From positions 30,499-94,498 of the forward strand of contig QKJP01000029.1 of the NCBI GenBank assembly GCA_003249255.1: a DNA stretch of 64,000 nt. Direction: 5' to 3'. The notes below the pieces were generated by a model. The model had not been told where the DNA came from, did no database searches, and saw only the letters and a list, made by a program, of their open reading frames with translations. The position numbers and the translations under genes are program-made. This document shows positions 19,392-26,943 of the stretch, in pieces. Numbering within the stretch: the stretch's first letter is position 1; every line of letters begins with the position of its first letter. Source of the DNA: Bacteroidales bacterium (GTDB lineage: Bacteria; Bacteroidota; Bacteroidia; Bacteroidales; Marinilabiliaceae).

Positions 19392-20876
19392 ATGAAGCTT
19401 AACCTTTTGATACCATCACCTGTGGTATCTGCCTTTCTACTTGTATTTGTAACTGTTGCCAGTTGTCAAACCTCCTCCAGAAAAGCCACACAGCCAATTG
19501 AAGAGGTGAAATTACCTCAAGCGGATACCGTTTTAGAAATAGACCCGGTACAGCTTGCTGAAGTTCAGAAAAAGAACATTTCAAATAGTTCAAGCATTCA
19601 GCAGATTGAGTTTAAAGAAGTGCCAAACGTGTATCACGAAGATTCATCTTATCACATTTCAAGATATTTAACGGAAATTACCCCGGATGTTTTTCTGGAA
19701 GTTAAAAATAGGCAATTGAATCTACTTGATACGAGTGAACTAATTCTGCCCATTGATCATGTTATCAGTATTCCTACTCAAACAGGCAAGAAGCAATATG
19801 AGATTCATACGTTTGAAGAATATGGGTACGAAGGCGTAGAGTATAAGTATGTTGGTTATTGTCCGAATGTAAAAGCACATATTCTAAGCGTTTCTTTTGC
19901 TGAAGGTTTTGGATACCGTATGGTATTTGAAGATACAGGAAAGGAGATTGTGTTAATGGAATTTCCTTATTTATCTAATGATAATCAGTTAATTGTTACG
20001 TGTCGCATTGATGGTGAAAACATTGTAATGGGTAGTTTGGAGCTAAAAAGTACTAACCCGGAAGAGCCAGATGAATTATGGGCTGCCTGGTCTGATTACA
20101 CGTTTTTACCCATTGAGGCTGTTTGGGAAACGGATAGTACTTTTTTAGTTAAAGCTGAAGAGTATGAGTCTGAAGCTGCTTATTATGAGCGTGAAAAACC
20201 GGTATATAAATATGGGCGATTGTCAATCAAATTACCTTCCGCTTATGAAGTAAAGCATCAAGTAAATACTGATAATACTAAACATGCAAAGGATAGAACT
20301 TTTAACCATGTACAAGCACTCACTCTCCCTACATGTGAAGGTGTACTGGATGCACATATTAATTTTGATAAAACGTTTTGTTATCAAAATATAAAGATTG
20401 CAGTTGGTTATTATAAACCTATAGAGGGGCAAATGTCAGCCTTTGATTCTGAGTTAGATTATGGTTGGAGGTTGTTTCTTTACGATGCTCAAAATCAATT
20501 AATCACTAAATCGAAAGGAGCAATGGGTACTTATAGTTTTAAACCATTGTTCTATACCTTAGCCGAATCTGAAGATTTATTGTGCGTGGTGCAAATGGCT
20601 TCTGAATATGATGATGGCTTAGTCTTGTATTTGTTAAATAGCAATGACTTACGTTATATAGGTGACATTGATGAGGTGGGCACCACAGATGAAAATTTAT
20701 ACTTGTCTGAAGTTTTAGAAATAAATCAACAATCAGAAAGCTTGGTGTTTACTTTTAATACGGAAAAACTACTGTATTGGGAAGAGGGAAAAGGTGATGA
20801 CATGGATGAAGTTAATAGTTGTGATGTTAGTTATGTGTATGAAAATGGCAAGTTTAGATTCGTAAGTGCTTTTTAA
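19392..20876 (+). CDS. Large lipoprotein of unknown function
   Basis: 494 residues with a lipobox (VTVASC, Cys at about 26). The mature protein is acidic and probably beta-rich. It is open, with normal codon use, and not recognised. It stands at the left edge of the accessory stretch with transposase remains, and has no clear operon partner. Confidence 0.6.
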   Translation: MKLNLLIPSPVVSAFLLVFVTVASCQTSSRKATQPIEEVKLPQADTVLEIDPVQLAEVQKKNISNSSSIQQIEFKEVPNVYHEDSSYHISRYLTEITPDVFLEVKNRQLNLLDTSELILPIDHVISIPTQTGKKQYEIHTFEEYGYEGVEYKYVGYCPNVKAHILSVSFAEGFGYRMVFEDTGKEIVLMEFPYLSNDNQLIVTCRIDGENIVMGSLELKSTNPEEPDELWAAWSDYTFLPIEAVWETDSTFLVKAEEYESEAAYYEREKPVYKYGRLSIKLPSAYEVKHQVNTDNTKHAKDRTFNHVQALTLPTCEGVLDAHINFDKTFCYQNIKIAVGYYKPIEGQMSAFDSELDYGWRLFLYDAQNQLITKSKGAMGTYSFKPLFYTLAESEDLLCVVQMASEYDDGLVLYLLNSNDLRYIGDIDEVGTTDENLYLSEVLEINQQSESLVFTFNTEKLLYWEEGKGDDMDEVNSCDVSYVYENGKFRFVSAF

Positions 20877-20995
20877 AATACAAGTTGGTATTACTAGAAG
20901 AAATAAAGTTTCAGACCTTACTGATTAAATTTATTAGGCTTTTGTTTTAACAGTAAATAGAGAGACTGTTTTTTAAGCAATGCTTCGTTAAACTT

Positions 20996-22238
20996 TTAAG
21001 CAGCAATAGTGCCATAATATAATAGCTCCCTTGCCTTCTTCTGATATTTAGGTAAGTGTGGGTTTGTGCCGAACTTATCAAAAAAACAAATTCAACTGTA
21101 AGGCATTGTGGTTTATTGTTTTAACATCCGTCATTGAAAATGACTTTCTTTCTTGTTTTGGAATACTCAACCAATGTGTGCTTTTGCAATATTAATGGCA
21201 GTCAGAGAAGCGTTAAAGTGAAAGTCCAATTTTTTTTCACTTCTGGCTTGACAATCATTTAGACCTGTATGTTGCTTTCCATCGCGATATAGAAATTCAA
21301 TCTGAAAACGACTTTGATAAAACTTCAGAATATCCGAAGCATTCAGGTTAATATCTGTTGAGAAATACAACTTGCAAGTCTGATTCCCCTTTTTATTGCA
21401 GTAAAGGACATGCACAACCTTTATGCAACGCTTTAAAGATATGGAATACACAATAGCACTATTAATGATGGTCTGATCATCCTTTGATACTAATTCAAAG
21501 TGTTTGCTGTCGATATTGTTATTATCAACTTTACCGTCATATTTTTTGGGTCTTCCTCTTTTACCTGTCGGCTCACCTTGATGCAAGTATCGTAGATTTG
21601 CATCATCTCTCAATCGGTTTATCAAATGCATTTCGGCATTAATTACTCGGTCAACAAATGTGCATTTTGCAAACCATGCATCAGCAACTAAATATGAAGA
21701 TACCTCAAGTAATTGTGTTTTTCGTTCAGTTATAATATCTGCATACCAATCAGAAAGAGATTGTTCTTTATTGACCATTGTCTGTATAGCCTCTAAATGA
21801 AAGGCTGTATGATTATCTATATCAATTGCGGCAAGTCCTCCAATTTCTAGTCCCCATTTTGCGCGACTTGCACATCCTGACCAGAAATAACCGATTCCTG
21901 GTGTATGTTTGCCGGATTTGCTGATGTATGAAGGGTCGAAAGCAATTACATATTTACCACTACCATGAGCCAAGATAAATTCTTTATTGAAAGTTAAAAA
22001 GTCAAATGGTTTTTCAAATTGTTGTCGACATCTTTGTTCCTTGTACAAGCCAAAGCGCCCTAATTGTAAAAAGTTAATACGGCCTTTGATGCATAAAAAT
22101 AGGATAAGAGTCTCTGTTACAAACTCTTTTCTCCATTTGTTGATATTTGGCATTTTCCCTAACGCGCTATGTATGTGTGTTTTATAAATAATATTTCCCT
22201 TGATAGTCACCCTTAATGAAGTTGTCGAAATTCTCCAT
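20996..22238 (-). mobile_element. Degenerate IS4-family transposase gene (three frameshifts)
   Basis: The longest intact frame (22210-21167, GTG start) carries the IS4 YREK signature Y-x2-R-x3-E-x6-K (YQSRFQIEFLYRDGK) and DDE-type context (IAFDPSYISKSG, LVADAWFA). The N-terminus continues upstream in another frame from an ATG at 22238 (MENFDNFIKGDYQ). The C-terminus continues downstream in a third frame (HWLSIPKQERKSFSM) and, past a 7-T run, in a fourth segment (DKFGTNPHLPKYQKK), ending at 20996. Correcting three single-base indels gives an uninterrupted frame of about 413 residues. Short AACAGT words at 20949 and 22329 could be remnants of terminal repeats, but this is weak. Confidence 0.75.
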
Positions 22239-22365
22239 TAAGATACTGATTTTCAGGGGTTTAATCAAGTTTTCGAGCGATTTATTTGGTTGATTTTCAG
22301 CTATTTAAACCTGAATATAACGGACTGTTGTTGAGTTAACTGATAAATATTTGTAGTTTAGTTTA

Positions 22366-22887
22366 TTGTTAAACCACGCGAAGCATTCGCGCGGTAGCCG
22401 GGAAACAACAATTTCTGATATAGTTGAATATCGTTTAGAGATTAGTTTTCGTCAATTTCTTGATGATGCAGAACAATTAAAGTTTGAAGTATATTATTAT
22501 AAAAATGGTGTAGCATCATGTAATGGTGAGAAGATTGATGTTAATGTCATTAGTAAGGTTTTAAGGGTAGGGAATCAGCAAAAGAAAATTATTCCTACGC
22601 TACAATTGGATTTTGGGATTGATCCATCTGTGATGGAAAATAACATTGCAAGTCAATTACTGTTTGTTTGTTGGTTGGATATTAGAGATAGTGATAGCTA
22701 TCCATTTTCTATAAACAAGAATAGACGATATATAGGTGGAAAGTTTACTACTACAGAGAATGTAACCGTTGGGAAAAAAGGTTTGTTAAGTAAAGAAATT
22801 TATAAGAAAAGTGATTTTGTTCAATCGATAAAAATAGCAACAAAAGATGACTTGAAAAGTAATAAGGCTTGGCATAAAGCAAATTAA
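22366..22887 (+). CDS. Unidentified protein, probably N-terminally truncated
   Basis: 173 codons from a TTG, but the first 15 residues (LNHAKHSRGSRE) are simply a translation of the REP palindrome. The remainder, from about ISDIVEYRLEISFRQFLDD, looks like real coding sequence with a C-terminus rich in Lys. No ATG lies in the early frame. A reasonable reading is the 3' part of a gene whose 5' end was lost at the REP. The next gene follows 10 bases later. Not recognised. Confidence 0.4.
   Translation: MLNHAKHSRGSRETTISDIVEYRLEISFRQFLDDAEQLKFEVYYYKNGVASCNGEKIDVNVISKVLRVGNQQKKIIPTLQLDFGIDPSVMENNIASQLLFVCWLDIRDSDSYPFSINKNRRYIGGKFTTTENVTVGKKGLLSKEIYKKSDFVQSIKIATKDDLKSNKAWHKAN
22371..22404 (+). repeat. 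REP-like palindrome
   Basis: aaaccacgcgaagcattcgcgcggtagccggg contains the perfect hairpin CGCGAA-GCA-TTCGCG. The flank gataaatatttgtagttta before it is shared with the copies ending at 24194 and 25520. It is inside the start of the next reading frame. Confidence 0.6.
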
Positions 22888-22897
22888 AAGAATTGGT

Positions 22898-23932
22898 ATG
22901 AGCCAAATACAAAAGATTAAGGTAAAGGATAGATTTAGAAAAAAACGTCTTAAGCTAGAAGTTAGCAAAATAGACAAATTGTCATTTGTAAATTTAGGTG
23001 AAAAATATAGTAGAGTAAAGGTTGATGAAGAGGGGGGGAGGTTAATATTAAATCAGAATTATTACGCTTGGGTATATGTAGGGATGACCTTTTTTGTGTT
23101 CTTATTATTGATTCTGTTAGGGCGTAATGATGAAGGTTTTTTAAAATGTCTTATTCCTACAGGTGTTGGTGCTTTAGTTATTTCATTATTTTGGTTATTT
23201 ACTAAGCCAAGCCAAATTATAATATTTGATAGAATTAATGGAACAATTACTTATCCTGGCTTTTGGTGGTCTAGTCCTATTTATACAAAATTTGATGATG
23301 TGGTTGCTATTATTTCAAATACAGGAAAAGGACAGTCTTTAAAGTTGTGTCATCCAAATTTATTCACAAATTGTATCGTTGGTTCAAATGGAGCCAGTTT
23401 GAGGGCCCAATGGTCATATTATGTATGGTATATGGATAAGAATAGACCATTACCTCCAGGAAGTGCATTTGATTCTTATAGAGATAAGGATTTTGAGAGA
23501 AGAAAATCTTTAGGATTTCCAGATCCATTGTATTTAAGTGTAATAGAGACTCCAGAAGCAAATAGCTATCAGCAACATGAGCGAGATCAGTATTGGAAAG
23601 AATCACCATTTAGTAATGAAAGTGAAAGAGGAGTTGTTATTCAAAAAAATCATCACTCACACAAGCAATATAGTGATGAGGTTAAGGCAAAAGTAAAAAA
23701 GATGAATTCTAATGTTGAGCTTTTTGATATAAAAGTACATGTGGATTGGACAAGAACTAGATGTATTGATGAGGGTGTTAATCAACCAATGATTAATACT
23801 TATTTTATTTATAAAATGAAAAATGGTGTGGATGTATTGGTGAAATCAGATATTAATGGGAATTCTTATAGACCACCATTGGGTACATATAATAGTGTGA
23901 AAATAATTAATAAAGATAATTATACAAATTAA
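22898..23932 (+). CDS. Membrane protein of the YMDxNRPLP family (copy 1)
   Basis: 344 residues. Two adjacent transmembrane segments lie at about 53-75 and 80-105. They are followed by IIFDRINGTITYPG, a beta-rich section, then the signature WYMDKNRPLPPGSAFDSYRD, continuing RRKSLGFPDPLYLSVIETPEA. Two further proteins here (25832 and 33900) share the same order of elements. I know no function for this family; the C-terminal parts diverge. It is surrounded by REP palindromes and a transposase relic. Confidence 0.65.
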   Translation: MSQIQKIKVKDRFRKKRLKLEVSKIDKLSFVNLGEKYSRVKVDEEGGRLILNQNYYAWVYVGMTFFVFLLLILLGRNDEGFLKCLIPTGVGALVISLFWLFTKPSQIIIFDRINGTITYPGFWWSSPIYTKFDDVVAIISNTGKGQSLKLCHPNLFTNCIVGSNGASLRAQWSYYVWYMDKNRPLPPGSAFDSYRDKDFERRKSLGFPDPLYLSVIETPEANSYQQHERDQYWKESPFSNESERGVVIQKNHHSHKQYSDEVKAKVKKMNSNVELFDIKVHVDWTRTRCIDEGVNQPMINTYFIYKMKNGVDVLVKSDINGNSYRPPLGTYNSVKIINKDNYTN

Positions 23933-24014
23933 GTTTTAATGCGAATCAAGGGTTGAAAAAATATAAAAAAAGAGTGCTAATTAGTTGATAATCAATCACT
24001 ATAATTTGTTTAAA

Positions 24015-24194
24015 TCCCCGCTACCGCACGATTTTATCGTGTGGTATAAGCAGATTACCTCGGGTCTTACAGATTTTAATTTGTAAGGCTTTTTTTGTAG
24101 TAGAATGGAGCGGCCATTATTAAGTTAAGTAATAAATATTAGTTAGTTTAGATGTTGTTAAACCATGCAAAGGATTCGCGCGGTAGCGGGGAAA
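24015..24194. repeat. 180-bp REPIN-like element
   Basis: The left end tccccgctaccgcacgat and the right end aggattcgcgcggtagcggggaa are inverted copies. Each contains its own small hairpin (CACGAT-ttt-ATCGTG on the left). The right flank ataaatattagttagttta matches the flanks of the copies at 22371 and 25481. The element fills most of the gap between copy 1 of the YMDxNRPLP family and the FISUMP lipoprotein. Confidence 0.65.
24065..24096 (+). terminator. Hairpin with T run inside the REPIN-like element
   Basis: CTTACAGATT pairs imperfectly with AATTTGTAAG and is followed by ctttttttg. A very similar hairpin follows the next gene (25077). Confidence 0.55.
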
Positions 24195-24211
24195 ATTTAC
24201 CTCAGCTTGAT

Positions 24212-24292
24212 ATGGAAGGATTAAAAATAACAAAAGAGAAGGTGGTTATCGATAAATTAGATAAATTTTATAAAGATGAATTTAAATCATAG
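24212..24292 (+). pseudogene. Short reading frame emerging from the REP end
   Basis: Twenty-six codons from an ATG (MEGLKITKEKVVIDKLDKF), but the frame is open upstream through the palindrome (ENLPQLD). It ends inside the start of the next gene. Like the frame at 22366, it may be the 3' remnant of a gene cut at a REP end. Low confidence. Confidence 0.2.
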
Positions 24293-25007
24293 TATTGGGT
24301 TTCTGACAAGTGTTTTTTTTATTGTCATATTTGTACAGTGTAATTCTAAACCAGTAAAGAAAAAAAAGGAAGTCAAGGAGGTTGTTAAAGAAGTGGTTTT
24401 TTCGGTTAAAGAAAAAGCTGTTACAGATATAGATGGCAATGTGTATAGTTCTGTAGTTATAGATGGCAATGAATGGATGACTTCAAATTTAAAAGTTACT
24501 AAGTTTAACGATGGGACTCCAATTGAATATGCTGAAAGTAATGAAAATTGGAATGAAAATAGGAGAGGCCGTTTTTATTGTTGGGTAAATAATGATATAA
24601 CATTAAAGGATGAATATGGAGCTTATTATAATTATTATTCTGTTGAATCTGGAAAGTTATGTCCTGAAGGTTGGCATGTCCCTTCAAAAGAAGAATGGGT
24701 GAATGGAGTTTTAGATTATACATGTGATGTCCTTAAGGATGAGCGATATGCTCAAAATCTTAGATCCCCAAAGGATTGGGATCAGTATTTGCGTGGAACT
24801 GATAAGTATAAATTGAATGTATTACCTAGTGGATATAGAGAGGTTGATGGTAAGATTGAGTATTTTAAGAGAGGAGGCGGTTTTTGGACAAGTACACAAA
24901 AAGGAGGGCCTCGAGCTATAGTGTTTTTAGATGACGGTACTACTGGGATTCGATTTGCAGGAGTTAGGCGTATTGGTCAGGCAGTGCGATGTGTGAAAGA
25001 TAAATGA
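24276..25007 (+). CDS. FISUMP-domain lipoprotein (Fibrobacter succinogenes major paralogous domain)
   Basis: 243 residues. The lipobox is IFVQC (Cys near 22), followed by a Lys/Val-rich spacer. The domain runs from about residue 50: VTDIDGNVYSSVVIDGNEWM, NLKVTKFNDGTPI, GAYYNYY, LCPEGWHVPSKEEW, LPSGYRE, GGGFWTSTQ and VRCVKD, all hallmarks of TIGR02145. Such proteins are exported surface proteins of Bacteroidota and Fibrobacteres without a defined activity. It lies between two REP-bearing gaps. Confidence 0.85.
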   Translation: MNLNHSIGFLTSVFFIVIFVQCNSKPVKKKKEVKEVVKEVVFSVKEKAVTDIDGNVYSSVVIDGNEWMTSNLKVTKFNDGTPIEYAESNENWNENRRGRFYCWVNNDITLKDEYGAYYNYYSVESGKLCPEGWHVPSKEEWVNGVLDYTCDVLKDERYAQNLRSPKDWDQYLRGTDKYKLNVLPSGYREVDGKIEYFKRGGGFWTSTQKGGPRAIVFLDDGTTGIRFAGVRRIGQAVRCVKDK

Positions 25008-25076
25008 TCTATTTAATTAGCCTGCGATTACATGGTGTTGTAAATACTTATTCTCAGGATAAAGTAATGTTCTAGG

Positions 25077-25110
25077 CCTTACAGATTCAATGCTGTAAGG
25101 TTTTTGTTTT
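25077..25110 (+). terminator. Terminator after the FISUMP gene
   Basis: An 8-bp stem CCTTACAG/CTGTAAGG is followed by tttttgtttt, closely matching the hairpin at 24065. Confidence 0.7.
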
Positions 25111-25201
25111 TAGCGAGTAATATAGAGCTGGGTAGATTTTATATCATTCGAATCGAAAATGCATCGTGAGTGGTTATTATTTAGCTTATTTAATAAAAGA
25201 C

Positions 25202-25467
25202 ATGAGTCGAAATTATAAGTTTAAATTGGTTGATTTTCAATTCGTAATCTTGAAGAAGTTTATTTTGTAAGTTTTGCAGTTGTTGAATGGTTAGATGTAA
25301 TTTACACAAAAAGAGTACAAGTTTATTTTATTGGGGCAGATGTTAGTAAATATCAATTTTGGAGTAATAAAGACTCGGATGAAAAGATAAGGGATAATCA
25401 TAATAATCCGGAAGAATATGTATATAGTAGTGCAAAAGATTAGAGTGGTGAATTGGGTATTAAATAA
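25202..25467 (+). pseudogene. Relic of a REP-associated tyrosine transposase (RAYT, Y1/IS200-like)
   Basis: The pieces lie in order but in different frames: MSRNYKFK from an ATG at 25202; EVYFVSFAVVEWLDV from 25255; FTQKEYKFILL after another shift; then DNHNNPEEYVYSSAKD, a stop, and SGELGIK. These resemble the start (MSxxYKF...YFVSFAVVxWLDVFTRKEY) and the end (HNNP...PEEYxYSSAxDYSGE) of RAYT proteins, with the catalytic middle deleted. A REP palindrome follows 13 bases after its end. It cannot encode an active enzyme. Confidence 0.65.
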
Positions 25468-25480
25468 TAGTTAGCTTAGT

Positions 25481-25520
25481 TGTTGTTGGCCATGCGAAAA
25501 GTTCGTGCGGTAGCGGGGAA
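25481..25520 (+). repeat. REP-like palindrome next to the RAYT relic
   Basis: tgttgttggccatgcgaaaa followed by gttcgtgcggtagcggggaa matches the right ends at 22371 and 24159-24194, including the upstream ttagcttag flank. It abuts the RAYT relic, as expected for a source copy. Confidence 0.6.
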
Positions 25521-25573
25521 AGATAAGTTTTAAAGCAAGAGTAAGAAGAATAATGAGTATAAAACATTGATAG

Positions 25574-25789
25574 ATGGAAATTAGTAAAAAATCCAGGACA
25601 TATTTAGCTGTTTTGATAGGAATATTATCTTTTGTTTTTAATGTTTCTATAATAATGGGCGCTTTTTTTGTAAACGATTATTTAGAACCGTATTTGAAGA
25701 CACCTGGATTGTATGAATTGGATAGGAAGATTGCAGCTGAAAAAGATGGAGAAAAAAGAGTTCTATTAGGATATGAATTTAAAAAGTAA
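25574..25789 (+). CDS. Small single-span membrane protein
   Basis: 71 residues with one transmembrane segment (about 10-34) and a charged C-terminus ending LLGYEFKK. It is in the same reading frame as the next gene, with only a TAA at 25787 and 14 sense codons between them. Either it is a real small protein, or the 5' part of one membrane protein broken by a nonsense codon. Not recognised. Confidence 0.4.
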   Translation: MEISKKSRTYLAVLIGILSFVFNVSIIMGAFFVNDYLEPYLKTPGLYELDRKIAAEKDGEKRVLLGYEFKK

Positions 25790-25831
25790 CAAACAAGAGA
25801 ATTAAATGTTTTCCAAAAAACATCACTCGGG

Positions 25832-26830
25832 TTGCTTCAGGCATTTGTATTTCTATTGGGTGTTCTAGTATTGCCTCTTGGTTTAGCATTAATATTTAAA
25901 ATAAAGCCATCTCGTAAGTTGCTTTCAAAGGCAATTATTAGAAATAATCTGTTTCGGATGGATAGATTTATTCTTAATCAAGCAGAAACGGAGGGGATAT
26001 ATAAATTTCATCGGGTAGACGATGAGTTCATTATTTTTAGTAAGCCTAAGATGAAACGGAAATTAATAAAGACTCTTGTTATTTGGATGGTAATTACAAT
26101 AGTGGCATTTAATGGTTTGTATGATCCCAAAACAGTTGAGATATTAGGTGTGCCAGTAGCTGCTTTACTTATTACTCTATTAATTTTCTTTCGATTTATA
26201 TTGCCTGCTCCAAAACTTATTTTTGATCGTTTAAATAATAAAGTAGTTTTTAAAGGGAATTTTGTTAACCCCAGATTTAGTGCAAGTTTTGATGCTATTG
26301 ATCCTGCTTTATTATATGATGATCTGTTAGCGGTATCACATCCTATTTTTTCCTATAGTGTTTTGGCATTTGGAGAATTTAAGCAAGATACATGGAGTTT
26401 TTATGTGCAATATATGGACAGGAATCGTCCTTTGCCGGTTGGTGATGTTTTTGATGACTATCGGGAGAAAGATTATTTGAGAAGAAAAAAAGATGGGTAT
26501 CATTCGTCACTTTATCCTTCAAGTAGCTATATATGTGAGGCCAATAGTGGCTTTGTTAATGGAACTCCCGAGTTTAAAAAGCAGTTTTCAGCTTTTACCT
26601 TAAAAATAGAAGATGCTCACCAAAGAGTGATAAAATATATTGAAAAAGATGGAAATCGGTTGGTTGATATTGATAAATTAAGGTTTACAGGTTTGTATAA
26701 GGATAATATGGTGTTTCAGTATCAATCAGAACCAAAATATGATGATTTAAAAGTGTACAAAAGTGAAGATGAATTAAAAGGGTGTTATTTGATTCACAAG
26801 AAGAATATGACTATTAAAGTTGTATCGTAG
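25832..26830 (+). CDS. Membrane protein of the YMDxNRPLP family (copy 2)
   Basis: 332 codons from a TTG. An N-terminal hydrophobic segment (QAFVFLLGVLVLPLGLALIF) is followed by two more (about 90-130), then LIFDRLNNKVVFKG, WSFYVQYMDRNRPLPVGDVF and REKDYLRRKKDGYHSSLYP, the order seen in the proteins at 22898 and 33900. No ATG starts this frame; it is continuous back to the stop of the preceding small ORF, so the true start is uncertain. Function unknown. It ends before a strong bidirectional terminator. Confidence 0.6.
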   Translation: MLQAFVFLLGVLVLPLGLALIFKIKPSRKLLSKAIIRNNLFRMDRFILNQAETEGIYKFHRVDDEFIIFSKPKMKRKLIKTLVIWMVITIVAFNGLYDPKTVEILGVPVAALLITLLIFFRFILPAPKLIFDRLNNKVVFKGNFVNPRFSASFDAIDPALLYDDLLAVSHPIFSYSVLAFGEFKQDTWSFYVQYMDRNRPLPVGDVFDDYREKDYLRRKKDGYHSSLYPSSSYICEANSGFVNGTPEFKKQFSAFTLKIEDAHQRVIKYIEKDGNRLVDIDKLRFTGLYKDNMVFQYQSEPKYDDLKVYKSEDELKGCYLIHKKNMTIKVVS

Positions 26831-26900
26831 AGGTTTTTGTGATTTATATATGATGCACAGGTTATTGTATTACGCCACTGATGCTTCTGTGAAAAAAAGC

Positions 26901-26934
26901 ACCGGCAGTTATTAAAGATACTGCCGGTTTTTTT
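26901..26934. terminator. Bidirectional terminator between convergent genes
   Basis: ACCGGCAGT pairs with ACTGCCGGT, with a T run on the plus side and gaaaaaaagc (a T run on the minus strand) on the other side. It ends both the plus-strand gene and the minus-strand lipid operon. Confidence 0.85.
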
Positions 26935-26943
26935 GTTTAGATT

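Noticed and set aside
22322..22329. Right terminal repeat of the IS4 element
   Set aside because: AACAGT on both sides is only six bases and could be chance; no target duplication was found, so exact ends are not claimed.
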